A stretch of 64,000 bases of DNA. Origin: Rhodanobacter denitrificans (GTDB taxonomy: Bacteria; Pseudomonadota; Gammaproteobacteria; Xanthomonadales; Rhodanobacteraceae). How positions within the stretch are numbered: position 1 is the stretch's first letter; the number at the start of each line of letters is the position of its first letter. A model generated the notes under the pieces. That model had not been told where the DNA came from. It ran no database searches and saw only the letters and a program-made list of their open reading frames with translations. A program made the translations under genes and the position numbers. Where the stretch lies: the NCBI RefSeq assembly GCF_000230695.2, contig NC_020541.1:2976001-3040000 (forward strand), read 5' to 3'. This document shows positions 49,502 through 59,022 of the stretch, piece by piece.

Positions 49502-51042
49502 GGCGCGACCCCGTCTTTTTCCTTGCGCACCGGCTGCACCGCGAAGGTGGTGATCTTGCGCTCGCTGAACAGGTCGGCCGGGCTGTCGCCGCTGCAGCCG
49601 TTGCCGAAGCTGAAGCCGCAGCCGCCGCGCTCGCCGAAGGCGTCGTTGGCGTATTCGCGGTGCCCGGTGGGGATGACGAAGCGGTCCTCGTAGTTGGCGA
49701 TGGCGAGGTAGCGGTACATGTCCTCGGCCTGTGCCACGCTCAGGCCGGCCTGCTTCAGCACGGCCAGGTCCTCGATGCCGTCGACATTGCGCGCGCGGCG
49801 CCACGCGCGCATCGCCATCATCCGCTCCAGCGCGCGCACCACCGGCGCCTCGTCGCCGGCCGACAGCAGGTTGGCGAGGTAGCGCAGCGGGATGCGCAGC
49901 GAGGCGACATCCGGCAGCTCGCCGTTCATGCCCACGCGGCCGCGTTCGGCGGCGGACTGGATCGGCGACAGCGGCGGCACGTACCACACCATCGGCAAGG
50001 TGCGGTATTCCGGGTGCAGCGGCAGCGCCAATTTCCACTCGATCGCCAGCTTGTAGACCGGCGAACCCTTGGCCGCCTCCAGCCAGCTGTCGGGGATGCC
50101 TTCCTTGCGTGCGGCTTCGATCACCGCCGGATCGAACGGGTCGAGGAAGATGTCCAGATGCGCCTGGTACAGGTCCTTCTCGGCCGGCACCGAGGCCGCC
50201 TGCTGGATGCGGTCGGCGTCGTACAGCATCACGCCGAGGTAGCGGATGCGCCCGACGCAGGTTTCCGAGCACACGGTCGGCTCGCCCATCTCGATGCGCG
50301 GGTAGCAGAAGGTGCACTTTTCCGACTTGCCGCTTTTCCAGTTGTAGTAGATCTTCTTGTACGGGCAGGCCGACACGCACATGCGCCAGCCGCGGCACTT
50401 GTCCTGGTCGATCAGCACGATGCCGTCTTCCTCGCGCTTGTAGATCGCGCCGGAGGGACACGCCGACACGCACGCCGGGTTGAGGCAGTGCTCGCACAGG
50501 CGCGGCAGGTACATCATGAAGGTCTTCTCGAACGCGCTGTAGATTTCCTTCTGCACGTTGTCGAAGTTGCGGTCCTTGGCGCGCTTGGCGAATTCGGTGC
50601 CGAGGATTTCCTCCCAGTTCGGCCCCCACTCGATTTTCTGCATGCGCTCGCCGCTGATCAGCGAACGCGGGCGCGCGGTGGGCTGGTGCTGGCCTTCCGG
50701 CGCCTGGTGCAGGTGCTGGTAGTCGAAGGTGAACGGCTCGTAGTAGTCGTCGATCTGCGGCAGGTCGGGGTTGGCGAAGATCTTCGACAGCATGCGCCAG
50801 CGTCCACCAGCGCGCGGCACCAGCTTGCCCTTGCCTGTGCGCACCCAGCCGCCGTTCCACTTGTCCTGGTTTTCCCACTCCTTCGGGTAGCCGATGCCGG
50901 GCTTGGTCTCGACGTTGTTGAACCAGGCGTACTCGACGCCTTCGCGGCTGGTCCACACGTTCTTGCAGGTGATCGAGCAGGTGTGGCAGCCGATGCACTT
51001 GTCGAGATTCAGCACCATCGCGATCTGGGCACGGACTTTCAT
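49498..51042 (-). CDS. narH: Respiratory nitrate reductase beta subunit
   Basis: A 514-residue iron-sulfur protein with start ATG 51042, overlapping the narG stop by 1 nt. Four Cys clusters are visible: CIGCHTCSITC near residue 16, CEHCLNPACVSAC near 184, CRGWRMCVSAC near 217, and CTFCYPRIEMGEPTVCSETC near 244. One position is Trp rather than Cys, which sets the [3Fe-4S] cluster as in other NarH. It carries electrons from NarI to NarG. Length is normal. Confidence 0.97.
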   Translation of the reverse strand: MKVRAQIAMVLNLDKCIGCHTCSITCKNVWTSREGVEYAWFNNVETKPGIGYPKEWENQDKWNGGWVRTGKGKLVPRAGGRWRMLSKIFANPDLPQIDDYYEPFTFDYQHLHQAPEGQHQPTARPRSLISGERMQKIEWGPNWEEILGTEFAKRAKDRNFDNVQKEIYSAFEKTFMMYLPRLCEHCLNPACVSACPSGAIYKREEDGIVLIDQDKCRGWRMCVSACPYKKIYYNWKSGKSEKCTFCYPRIEMGEPTVCSETCVGRIRYLGVMLYDADRIQQAASVPAEKDLYQAHLDIFLDPFDPAVIEAARKEGIPDSWLEAAKGSPVYKLAIEWKLALPLHPEYRTLPMVWYVPPLSPIQSAAERGRVGMNGELPDVASLRIPLRYLANLLSAGDEAPVVRALERMMAMRAWRRARNVDGIEDLAVLKQAGLSVAQAEDMYRYLAIANYEDRFVIPTGHREYANDAFGERGGCGFSFGNGCSGDSPADLFSERKITTFAVQPVRKEKDGVAP

Positions 51043-54000
51043 CACGCCACCTCCTTGGCATCCGCCGGGCTGGGGGGTGCGGAGCCCGGCTCGCCGTCCA
51101 GCCAGTCGACCTTGTCCATCTTGCGCACGATCACGAACTCGTCGCGGTTGGTGCCGCAGGTGCCGTAGTAGTTGAAGCCCCAGGCCAGCTGCGCGTAGCC
51201 GCCGATCATGTGGGTCGGCTTGAGCACCACGCGGGTGACCGAGTTGTGGATGCCGCCGCGGGTGCCGGTGATTTCCGAACCGGGCATGTTGATGATGCGT
51301 TCCTGTGCGTGGTACATCATCGCCATCCCCGGCATCACGCGCTGGCTGACCACCGCGCGCGCGGCGATCGCACCGTTGACGTTGAACAGCTCGATCCAGT
51401 CGTTGTCCTCGATGCCGGCCTCGCGCGCATCGTCCTCGCTGATCCACACGATCGGGCCGCCGCGCGACAGTGTCTGCATCAGCAGGTTGTCGCTGTAGGT
51501 GCTGTGGATGCCCCACTTCTGGTGCGGGGTGATCCAGTTCAGCACGATCTCGCGGTGGCCGTTGCCGCGCTTGTTGTGCAGCGGCTCGATGGTCTTGGTG
51601 TCGACCGGCGGGCGGTAGCTCATGAAGCCCTCGCCGAAGGCGACCATCCACTCGTGGTCCTGGTAGAACTGCTGGCGGCCAGTGACGGTGCGCCACGGGA
51701 TCAGCTCGTGCACGTTGGTGTAGCAGGCGTTGTAGCTGACGTGCTCGTCCTCCAGGCCCGACCAGATCGGCGAGGAAATGATCTTGCGCGGCTGCGCCTG
51801 GATGTCACGGAAGCGGATCGCCTCGTGTTCCTTGCCGCGCGCCAGGTGGGTGTGCTCGCGCCCGGTGAACGTGCCGAGCGACTCCCATGCCTTGACCGCG
51901 ACATGGCCGTTGGTCTCCGGTGCCAGGTGCAGCACCACCTCGCAGGCGTCGATCGCGGTTTCGATGCGCGGCCGCCCGTGGCTGACGCCCTGCTCGGTCA
52001 CCGTGTGGTTGAGCTTGCCGAGGAAGTCGACCTCGTCGCGCGTATCCCACTGCATGCCCTTGCCGCCGTTGCCGAGTTTGTCCAGCAGCGGCCCGAGCGA
52101 GGTGAACTTCTTGTACAGGTTGGGGTAATCGCGTTCGACCACCGCGATCGACGGCATGGTCTTGCCGGGAATCGGCTCGCACTGGCCCTTCTTCCAGTCG
52201 GTGACGCCGAACGGCATGGCCAGCTCGCCGGGCGTGTCGTGCAGGGTCGGCACCAGCACCAGGTCCTTTTCCACCCCCAGCACGCCGGGCGCCATCTCGC
52301 TGACCGACCTGGCGATGCCCTTGAAGATGTCCCAGTCGCTGCGCGACTCCCACGCCGGATCGACCGCCTTGGACAGCGGGTGGATGAACGGGTGCATGTC
52401 GGAGGTGTTGAGGTCGTTCTTCTCGTACCAGGTCGCCGTCGGCAGCACGATGTCCGAGTACAGCGCGGTGGTGCACATGCGGAAATCCAGCGTCACCAGC
52501 AGGTCGAGCTTGCCTTCCGGCGCCTCGTCGCGCCACTTCACTTCCTCGGGCTTGACCGCGCCGCGCTCGCCGAGATCCTTGCCCTGCAGGCCATGCCGCG
52601 TACCCAGCAGGTGGCGCAGCATGTACTCGTGGCCCTTGCCGGAGGAGCCGAGCAGGTTCGAGCGCCAGATGAACAGCACGCGCGGGAAGTTCTGCGGCGC
52701 ATCGGGGTCGGCGTAGGCGAAATCCAGCTTGCCCTGCTGCAACTGCTCGACCACGTACTCGGAGGGCGAACGGCCGGCCTGTTCGGCGGCCTTGACGATC
52801 TCCAGCGGGTTGCGGTCCAGCTGCGGCGCACTGGGCAGCCAGCCCATGCGGATCGCCTGCAGGTTGAGGTCGGCCTGGCTGCCGGTGAAGCGGGCCGGGT
52901 CGGCCAGCGGCGACAGGATTTCCTTCATCTCCAGCTTTTCGTAGCGCCACTGGTCGGACATGAAGTAGAAGAACGAGGTGCCGTTCATCTGCCGCGGCGG
53001 ACGGCTCCAGTCCAGACCGAACGCCAGCGGCTGCCAGCCGGTCTGCGGGCGCAGTTTTTCCTGCCCCACGTAGTGCGCCCAACCACCGCCGGTCTGGCCG
53101 ATGCAGCCGCACATCATCAGCATGTTGATCAGGCCGCGGTAGTTCATGTCGTTGTGGAACCAGTGGTTCATGCCGGCGCCGACGATGATCATGCTGCGGC
53201 CGCGGGTCTTGGCCGCGGTGCCGGCGAATTCGCGGGCGATTTCCACCACTTCGGCGCGCGACACGCCGGTGATCTTCTCCTGCCACGCCGGCGTGCCCGG
53301 CACGTTGTCGTCGTAGCTGCCGGCGACGTTGGCGCCGCCGAAACCGCGGTCGACGCCGTAGTGCGCCAGCAGCAGGTCGTAGACGGTGGCCACTTCCCAC
53401 TGCTTGCCGTCGGCCAGCTGCAGGCGGCGCACCGGCACGTTGCGTTCGAGGATGTCCTCGAACTTCGAGGCGGTCCAGCGATCGTGCTCGATGCCGCCGA
53501 AGTAGGGGAAGCTGACCGCCTCGATGCCGTCGTTGGCATCCTTGAGCGACAGCCGCAGGCGGGTCGCCCGGCCCTGGCTGTCCTTCTCCTCGACGTTCCA
53601 CTTGCCCTGCTCGCCCCAGCGGAAGCCGACCGAGCCGTTGGGCACGGTGATTTCGCCGCTGTGCTCGTCCAGCGCCAGCGTCTTCCACTCGGGGTTGTTC
53701 GATTCGCCCAGGCCGCCGAGGTCGCTCGCGCGCAGGAAACGCTCCGCCACCAGGCGGCCGTCGGCACGCCGCTCCAGCCGCACCAGCAGCGGCATGTCGG
53801 TGTACTGGCGGCAGTAGTCGATGAAGTATTCCGTCGGGTTGTCGACGTGGAACTCCTTCAGGATCACGTGGCCGAAGGCGAAGGCCAAGGCTGCGTCGGT
53901 ACCCTGCTTGGGGTGCAGCCAGTGGTCGGTGAGCTTGGCGACTTCGGCATAGTCGGGCGTGATCGCCACCGTCTTGGTGCCGTTGTAGCGGGCCTCGGTG

Positions 54001-54800
54001 AAGAAGTGCGCGTCGGGCGTGCGCGTCTGCGGCACGTTGGAACCCCACGCGATGATGTAGCGGCTGTTGTACCAGTCGGCCGATTCGGGCACATCGGTCT
54101 GCTCGCCCCACACCTGCGGCGAGGACGGCGGCAGGTCGCAGTACCAGTCGTAGAACGACAGGCAGGCGCCGCCCAGCAGCGACAGGTAGCGTGCGCCCGA
54201 CGCGTAGGAAATCATCGACATCGCCGGGATCGGCGAGAAGCCGATCACCCGGTCGGGGCCGTGCTTCTTCACCGTGTGCAGGTTGGACGCGGCGATGATC
54301 TCGTTGGCCTCGTCCCAGCGCACGCGCACGAAGCCGCCCATGCCGCGCTTGCTCTTGTACGACTTCGCGCTGGCCGGGTCGCCGACGATGCTGGCCCACG
54401 CCTCGACCGGCGCCATCGTCTTGCGCGCCTCGCGCCACAGGCGCAGCAGCGCACCGCGCACCAGCGGGTACTTCAGGCGGTTGGCGCTGTACAGGTACCA
54501 GGAATAGCTGGCCCCGCGCGGGCAGCCGCGCGGCTCGTGGTTGGGCAGGTCCGGCCGCGTGCGCGGATAGTCGGTCTGCTGGGTTTCCCAGGTCACCAGG
54601 CCGTTCTTGACGTAGATCTTCCAGCTGCACGAGCCGGTGCAGTTCACGCCGTGGGTGGAGCGCACGATCTTGTCGTGCTGCCAGCGGGCGCGATAGCCGT
54701 TTTCCCAGTCCCGGTTGTCCGTGCGGGTGATGCCGTGGCCCGCTGAAAACGTCTCCGAGCTGCGCTTGAAGAACTGCAGCCGGTCAAGGAAGTAACTCAT
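51042..54800 (-). CDS. narG: Respiratory nitrate reductase alpha subunit (molybdopterin)
   Basis: A 1252-residue molybdoenzyme, normal NarG length. The FS0 cluster ligands His50, Cys54, Cys58 and Cys93 match E. coli NarG (STHGVNCTGSC, RGCPRGAS). The Mo-ligand Asp is in WGEQTDVPESADWYNSRY. It reduces nitrate to nitrite at the cytoplasmic face. There is no Tat signal peptide, as expected for NarG. It is the first gene of narGHJI-ppiC-narK1, with a class II FNR promoter upstream. Confidence 0.98.
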   Translation of the reverse strand: MSYFLDRLQFFKRSSETFSAGHGITRTDNRDWENGYRARWQHDKIVRSTHGVNCTGSCSWKIYVKNGLVTWETQQTDYPRTRPDLPNHEPRGCPRGASYSWYLYSANRLKYPLVRGALLRLWREARKTMAPVEAWASIVGDPASAKSYKSKRGMGGFVRVRWDEANEIIAASNLHTVKKHGPDRVIGFSPIPAMSMISYASGARYLSLLGGACLSFYDWYCDLPPSSPQVWGEQTDVPESADWYNSRYIIAWGSNVPQTRTPDAHFFTEARYNGTKTVAITPDYAEVAKLTDHWLHPKQGTDAALAFAFGHVILKEFHVDNPTEYFIDYCRQYTDMPLLVRLERRADGRLVAERFLRASDLGGLGESNNPEWKTLALDEHSGEITVPNGSVGFRWGEQGKWNVEEKDSQGRATRLRLSLKDANDGIEAVSFPYFGGIEHDRWTASKFEDILERNVPVRRLQLADGKQWEVATVYDLLLAHYGVDRGFGGANVAGSYDDNVPGTPAWQEKITGVSRAEVVEIAREFAGTAAKTRGRSMIIVGAGMNHWFHNDMNYRGLINMLMMCGCIGQTGGGWAHYVGQEKLRPQTGWQPLAFGLDWSRPPRQMNGTSFFYFMSDQWRYEKLEMKEILSPLADPARFTGSQADLNLQAIRMGWLPSAPQLDRNPLEIVKAAEQAGRSPSEYVVEQLQQGKLDFAYADPDAPQNFPRVLFIWRSNLLGSSGKGHEYMLRHLLGTRHGLQGKDLGERGAVKPEEVKWRDEAPEGKLDLLVTLDFRMCTTALYSDIVLPTATWYEKNDLNTSDMHPFIHPLSKAVDPAWESRSDWDIFKGIARSVSEMAPGVLGVEKDLVLVPTLHDTPGELAMPFGVTDWKKGQCEPIPGKTMPSIAVVERDYPNLYKKFTSLGPLLDKLGNGGKGMQWDTRDEVDFLGKLNHTVTEQGVSHGRPRIETAIDACEVVLHLAPETNGHVAVKAWESLGTFTGREHTHLARGKEHEAIRFRDIQAQPRKIISSPIWSGLEDEHVSYNACYTNVHELIPWRTVTGRQQFYQDHEWMVAFGEGFMSYRPPVDTKTIEPLHNKRGNGHREIVLNWITPHQKWGIHSTYSDNLLMQTLSRGGPIVWISEDDAREAGIEDNDWIELFNVNGAIAARAVVSQRVMPGMAMMYHAQERIINMPGSEITGTRGGIHNSVTRVVLKPTHMIGGYAQLAWGFNYYGTCGTNRDEFVIVRKMDKVDWLDGEPGSAPPSPADAKEVA

Positions 54801-54877
54801 GCAAAGCCCTCTTGGCAGTCTGTGGCGTCGTCGTGTCAGCAGCGCTTGCGCATCACTTCCAGCAACCCGATGACCGG

Positions 54878-54919
54878 AGCCTAGGCGAGCGATGCCACCG
54901 TAAAATTGACACCGATCAA
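54878..54919 (-). promoter_or_regulatory. Class II FNR-type promoter of narGHJI
   Basis: On the minus strand TTGAT-CGGT-GTCAA (54906-54919) is followed after exactly 22 nt by TAGGCT (54878-54883), the same -10 as the cytochrome b561 promoter. The start would be near 54871, about 70 nt before narG. The 54801-55093 gap has no gene. No NarL heptamer was sought systematically. Confidence 0.8.
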
Positions 54920-55093
54920 GAGTGCGAAATCACGACCAGATTGGTACGGATTCGACTGGGTCGGCGCGACCTGTCCGCAAGTTCCGCCGCAACTGTTACC
55001 ACACCTGCGCTGGCGCCGCGAGCACGGCACTCCCCCCGTCCGTCGCATGCCGTCGGCGCGGCCACGCTGCGACGCCTTGCCGCAGCGGCTTCC

Positions 55094-55447
55094 TCAGCGC
55101 GGGCGCTGCGGCACGCCGCGGCGACTCACGCTGTCGCGCACGTCCACCTCGAACAGCAGCCGCCACTCGGCCGCGGCGCCGGCCGGCAGCACGAATTCCA
55201 GCCCCTTTTTGCACGGCAATTGCTGTACGTACGCCTCCACGCGCTCGAGCGGCAGGCCGAACGACCAGCTGTCGCCGCGCCGCCGCAGCTCGGCCTGCGC
55301 CACGGGCAGCAGCGCCAGCGAAAAGCCGAATGCGGCACCGTCGGGAAGGCAGCTCACGCTGTCCAGCGCCCGGCCGTCGCGCAGGCGCGCGAGCTCGTCC
55401 TCGTCGATCCGCAAGCGCCATTGCTGGCCATCGATCTGCAACTTCAC
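55094..55447 (-). CDS. Unknown protein at the end of the molybdenum-cofactor operon
   Basis: A 117-residue protein starting at GTG 55447, overlapping the mobA stop (GTGA). It reads MKLQIDGQQWRLRIDEDELA with LLPVAQAELRRRGDSWSFGL and ends in an Arg-rich tail. It is beta-rich, with no Cys pair or membrane segment. The operon position suggests a cofactor-related helper. I do not recognise the family. Confidence 0.65.
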   Translation of the reverse strand: MKLQIDGQQWRLRIDEDELARLRDGRALDSVSCLPDGAAFGFSLALLPVAQAELRRRGDSWSFGLPLERVEAYVQQLPCKKGLEFVLPAGAAAEWRLLFEVDVRDSVSRRGVPQRPR

Positions 55448-56028
55448 GGCCGCACCTCCTTCCACTCTTCGGGTGTGTTGCAATTGGCCAGGCAGCGGCG
55501 CTCGTCGTCGCTCACGGCCAGTTCCACGCTGCGCAACCGGGCATGCAGGGCATGCAGCGAACGCATGCGCGGCGCCTGCTCGGCAACCTCCTCGATCGCC
55601 GCGCGCGTGGTTCCATCCAGGCGCAGGCACAGCGGCAGCATGTGCCCGGCGAACATCGCGCAAGGCATTTCTTCGGCATCCGTGAGTGCGCCGACCAGCC
55701 GCCGCAGCAGCCCGCTCGTCAGCCGCGGCATGTCCACCGGCAGTATCAGGTAGACGCCGTCCGGCTGGGTCTGCGCCAGCGTGAGCAGGCCGCCGAGCGG
55801 CCCCAGGCCGGGCTGCCGGTCGGGCAGGCTCTGCGCATCGGGGCCGGGACCGCAAATCAGCACGCGCTGCGCGCCGGCCTGTTCCAGCAGCCCGCGCACG
55901 TGCTGCAGCAGCGGGCGGCCGCGCCACGGCAGGCCGGCCTTGTCGGTGCCCATGCGCGAGGATCGGCCGCCGGCAAGCACCACGCCGTCGAACGCGGCCG
56001 CCAGCTCAGCCGTGCGCGTGGCCGTCAT
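55444..56028 (-). CDS. mobA: Molybdenum cofactor guanylyltransferase
   Basis: A 194-residue protein with start ATG 56028, overlapping moaE. The GTP motif VVLAGGRSSRMGTDKAGLPW is at about residues 16-35, then LLTLAQTQPDGVYLILPVDM with the metal-binding Asp. It adds GMP to molybdopterin to make the bis-MGD form required by NarG. Confidence 0.93.
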   Translation of the reverse strand: MTATRTAELAAAFDGVVLAGGRSSRMGTDKAGLPWRGRPLLQHVRGLLEQAGAQRVLICGPGPDAQSLPDRQPGLGPLGGLLTLAQTQPDGVYLILPVDMPRLTSGLLRRLVGALTDAEEMPCAMFAGHMLPLCLRLDGTTRAAIEEVAEQAPRMRSLHALHARLRSVELAVSDDERRCLANCNTPEEWKEVRP

Positions 56029-56506
56029 GTCGCGACTCCGCCCGGCTGTCCTGTTCGTGTGGCTCGCACAGCGAGCAGCCTTCGCTCCACTCGCTGCTGC
56101 CGTCCACGCAGTGCTCCTGCTTCCAGATCGGGCTGCCGTGCTTGACCGCCTCGATGACCTGGCGGCAGGCGCGGAACGCCTCGTCGCGGTGCGGCGTGCC
56201 CACCGCCACGACCACCGCGACGTCGCCAATGCCGAGCCGCCCGCGGGCATGGGCCAGATAGATCTTCAGGCGCGGCCCGAACTGCTCTTGCGCACGCCGC
56301 ATGATGTCGTCGAAGCCCACCAGCGCCAGCTGCTCGAACACGTCATAGCTGACGCCGGTGACCGCCCGTCCCTGGTTCTGCTCGCGCACCCGGCCGACGA
56401 ACATGGCGAACCCGCCGAAGGCCGGATCGGCGACGAACTCCAGCGCGGCGGCCGGATCGATGCACTCGTGTTCGACGTCCACGATCCTGCGCAAGAAATT
56501 GCCCAT
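56006..56506 (-). CDS. moaE: Molybdopterin synthase catalytic subunit
   Basis: A 166-residue protein with start ATG 56506 and GGAGG 5 nt upstream; the in-frame GTG 56518 was rejected. The motifs FVGRVREQNQGRAVTGVSYD, AHARGRLGIGDVAVVVAVGT and IEAVKHGSPIWKQEH are those of MoaE, with the catalytic Lys in KHGSPIWK. A His/Asp-rich tail (HDGHAHG) extends past the usual end by some 25 residues. Confidence 0.95.
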   Translation of the reverse strand: MGNFLRRIVDVEHECIDPAAALEFVADPAFGGFAMFVGRVREQNQGRAVTGVSYDVFEQLALVGFDDIMRRAQEQFGPRLKIYLAHARGRLGIGDVAVVVAVGTPHRDEAFRACRQVIEAVKHGSPIWKQEHCVDGSSEWSEGCSLCEPHEQDSRAESRHDGHAHG

Positions 56507-56507
56507 C

Positions 56508-56768
56508 TCAACCTCCACCGACCGGCGGCAGCACCACGACCGGCCCGCTTTCGGGCAAGTGCTCCTGCTCGCCCAGCACGCAGGTCTGGCTGGCGAAGGC
56601 CGAGCGCATCAGCAAACCTTCCCTGAATCCCGGCCAATGCGCGCGGCCGTGCGCCGCCAGCGCGCTGCGCAGGTCGGCCACGCGCGCGCCCGCGGGCACC
56701 TCCAGCGTCACCGCCGCAGCCGGCTCGTAATCGCGGAACGCGCCGAACAGGCTGACTTCGACCTTCAT
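56508..56768 (-). CDS. moaD: Molybdopterin synthase sulfur-carrier subunit
   Basis: An 86-residue ubiquitin-like protein starting at ATG 56768. It begins MKVEVSLFGAFRDYEPAAAV and ends in the required Gly-Gly (PVGGG), which is adenylated by MoeB and thiocarboxylated. It is small, like other MoaD (about 81). Confidence 0.93.
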   Translation of the reverse strand: MKVEVSLFGAFRDYEPAAAVTLEVPAGARVADLRSALAAHGRAHWPGFREGLLMRSAFASQTCVLGEQEHLPESGPVVVLPPVGGG

Positions 56769-58018
56769 GCCTCGCTCCCGATCGCCAGCGGCTGCAAGTG
56801 CCCCAGCGCGTAAACCTCGACCATGCTGCCCGGTTCGCGCACCTGCGCATCCTCGGCCAGCACCACCCAACCGCCGGTGTCGAGCAGCGGCCGGATCCGG
56901 AACGACTCCTGCCCGTCCAGCAGCACGGCCTGCAAGCGTCCGTCGGCCGCCAGCGCCAGCTTGCCCTTGAGGAAGCAGCGCAGCGGCGCGCGCTGCTCGA
57001 AGCGCTGCCGCAACGGCAACCGCAGCGGGCGCTCCGGCGGCAGGCCGAGCATGCCGCGCAGGGCCGGCTCGACGAAGAAGCGCAGGCCCACCGCGCTGGA
57101 CACCGGGTTCCCGGGCAGCCCGAAGAACAACGCGCCATCCGGCAAACTGGCAAACAGCAAGGGCTTGCCCGGGCGAATCCGCAGCTTGTGGAAATGGATC
57201 CGCGCACCGAGCCCGCGCAGCGCCTCGGGCACGAAATCATGGCGCCCCATCGACACCGCGCCGGTACTGAGCACGACGGTGGCCCCGGCGTGCAGCGCCT
57301 CGCCCAGCGCGCGCACGAAGGCCGCCGGATCGTCCCCCACCGTCTGCCGATACACCACCTGCGCGCCGGCGGCGACGAGGCGCACGGCCAGGAACGGGCC
57401 GTTGCTGTTGCGGATCTGCCCGCTCTGCAGCGGCTGACCGGGATCGTCCACCAGTTCCCGGCCGGTGCAGATGATGGCCACGCGCGGGCGCCGCACGACC
57501 GGCACCTCGGCGATGCCCAGCGCAGCCAGCAGCGCCAGGTGTTGCGCCTGCAGCAGCTCGCCCGCCGGTATCACCTCGGCATCGAGCGGCACGTCCTCGC
57601 CGCAGCGGCGCACATGCCGGCCGGCCTCGACGTCGATGCTCAAGCGGATGCGCCGCGGCCGGCCGTCGCCCGCCTGCTCGACGATCTCGACCTGCTCCAC
57701 CGGCACCACCGTGTCCATCCCGGCGGGCATGCGCGCGCCGGTCATGATCTCCCAGGCGCCGCCGTCGGCCTGCGCCAGGGCGTCGCCAGCCGCCTGCGCG
57801 CCCATCACGGCATGCTCGCTGCCGGCCGGCAGCCGGGCCTGGCCGGCATGCAGGGCGAAGCCGTCCATCGCGGCATTGTCGAACGGCGGCAACGCGGCGG
57901 GGCTGCTCACCGGCCGGGCCAGCACCCGACCCAGCGCCTGGTCGACGGGGCATGGACGCTCCGGCAACCGGCGCGTGCACTCGAGGATGAGCATCAGCGC
58001 ATCGTGGTAGCCGATCAC
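56765..58018 (-). CDS. moeA: Molybdopterin molybdenumtransferase
   Basis: A 417-residue protein starting at GTG 58018, overlapping the previous gene. It has the MoeA pattern: ALPPFDNAAMDGFALHAGQ near residue 55, IMTGARMPAGMDTVVPVEQ, STGAVSMGRHDFV, and FGLPGNPVSSAVGLRFFVEP. It inserts molybdate into adenylated molybdopterin. Confidence 0.95.
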   Translation of the reverse strand: MIGYHDALMLILECTRRLPERPCPVDQALGRVLARPVSSPAALPPFDNAAMDGFALHAGQARLPAGSEHAVMGAQAAGDALAQADGGAWEIMTGARMPAGMDTVVPVEQVEIVEQAGDGRPRRIRLSIDVEAGRHVRRCGEDVPLDAEVIPAGELLQAQHLALLAALGIAEVPVVRRPRVAIICTGRELVDDPGQPLQSGQIRNSNGPFLAVRLVAAGAQVVYRQTVGDDPAAFVRALGEALHAGATVVLSTGAVSMGRHDFVPEALRGLGARIHFHKLRIRPGKPLLFASLPDGALFFGLPGNPVSSAVGLRFFVEPALRGMLGLPPERPLRLPLRQRFEQRAPLRCFLKGKLALAADGRLQAVLLDGQESFRIRPLLDTGGWVVLAEDAQVREPGSMVEVYALGHLQPLAIGSEA

Positions 58019-59022
58019 GGGTGGCCCTCGCCGTTCATCATGGCCAGCGCATGCGCCAGCAGCGGCCCCACGATCGCCAGGCCCTGGCCTGCCGCCCGCG
58101 GGCTGCCCGGCATCGCCAGCACCAGCATGCGTCCCACCTGCACCGCCTCGGCCCGACTCAGCCATGCCAGCGGCGTATGCCGCGCGCTCTCGCTGCGCAG
58201 CATCTCGGCCAGCCCGTCGACCCGGCGATCGGCCACCTGCGCCAGTGCCTCGGGCGTGAGGTCGCGCGGACCCAATCCGGTGCCGCCGGTGCACAGGCAC
58301 AGGCGCACCTGCGCCTCGGCCAGCGCGCGCAGGTGCGCGGCCAGCGGCTGCACGCCATCGGGCAGCACCTCGACGTGGTCCACCTGCGCGCCCAGCTGGC
58401 GCAGGCCTTCCACCAGCAGCGGGCCGGAGCGATCCTCGTAGCTGCCCTCGTGCGCGCGGTCGCTGAGCGTGACCACGGCGCATGGCACGCCCTGCAGGCG
58501 CGCGATGTCGCGCGGGCGGTAGTGCGCCTGCTCCGCCTCGCTCATGCCTTCCGGGTGCCGCCACAGGCCGCTCTTGCCGCCCTCCTTGAACAGCAGCCGG
58601 ATGCCGCCGATCGCCAGCGCCGGCTCGACCGGCTTGCTCAGGTCGTACAGCGTCAGCAGCGCGGCGTTGACGCCGGCCAGCGCCTCCATCTCCACCCCGG
58701 TGCGCGCCTCGGTCGCCACCTCGCAATAGACCCGGATCGCCAGTCGCTCGGCCACCGGCTCGCAGTGCACGCGCACCAGCTCCAGCGGCAGCGGGTGGCA
58801 CAGCGGCATCAGTGCCGAAGCCTGCTTGGCGCCCTGCAGCCCGGCCACTTCCGCCATCACCAGCGCATCGCCCTTGGGCAGGCGGCGCTCGACGATCAGC
58901 GGCCAGGCCACCGGACCGGCCTGCAACTCGCCCACCGCCACGGCGCGGCGGCGGGTCGGGCGCTTGTCGCGGATGTCCGCCATGTGGAAGGCGGCGACGT
59001 GTTCGGTGGCGGGCAAGGTCAT
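58015..59022 (-). CDS. moaCB: Bifunctional MoaC-MoaB/MogA fusion
   Basis: A 335-residue fusion with start ATG 59022. Residues about 1-165 are MoaC (cyclic pyranopterin monophosphate synthase): RDKRPTRRRAVAVG, PLCHPLPL, GVEMEALAGVNAALLTLYDL and KEGGKSG. Residues about 175-335 are MoaB/MogA (molybdopterin adenylyltransferase): VTLSDRAHEGSYEDRSGPLL and CTGGTGLGPRDLTPEAL. The two steps are not consecutive in the pathway, though this fusion is known in other proteobacteria. Overlaps both neighbours. Confidence 0.92.
   Translation of the reverse strand: MTLPATEHVAAFHMADIRDKRPTRRRAVAVGELQAGPVAWPLIVERRLPKGDALVMAEVAGLQGAKQASALMPLCHPLPLELVRVHCEPVAERLAIRVYCEVATEARTGVEMEALAGVNAALLTLYDLSKPVEPALAIGGIRLLFKEGGKSGLWRHPEGMSEAEQAHYRPRDIARLQGVPCAVVTLSDRAHEGSYEDRSGPLLVEGLRQLGAQVDHVEVLPDGVQPLAAHLRALAEAQVRLCLCTGGTGLGPRDLTPEALAQVADRRVDGLAEMLRSESARHTPLAWLSRAEAVQVGRMLVLAMPGSPRAAGQGLAIVGPLLAHALAMMNGEGHP

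Noticed and set aside
51210..54746. A 1178-codon open frame antisense to narG
   Set aside because: It is a high-GC shadow of narG: Arg/Val/Ala/His-rich with no recognisable domain, while the narG frame has all catalytic motifs.
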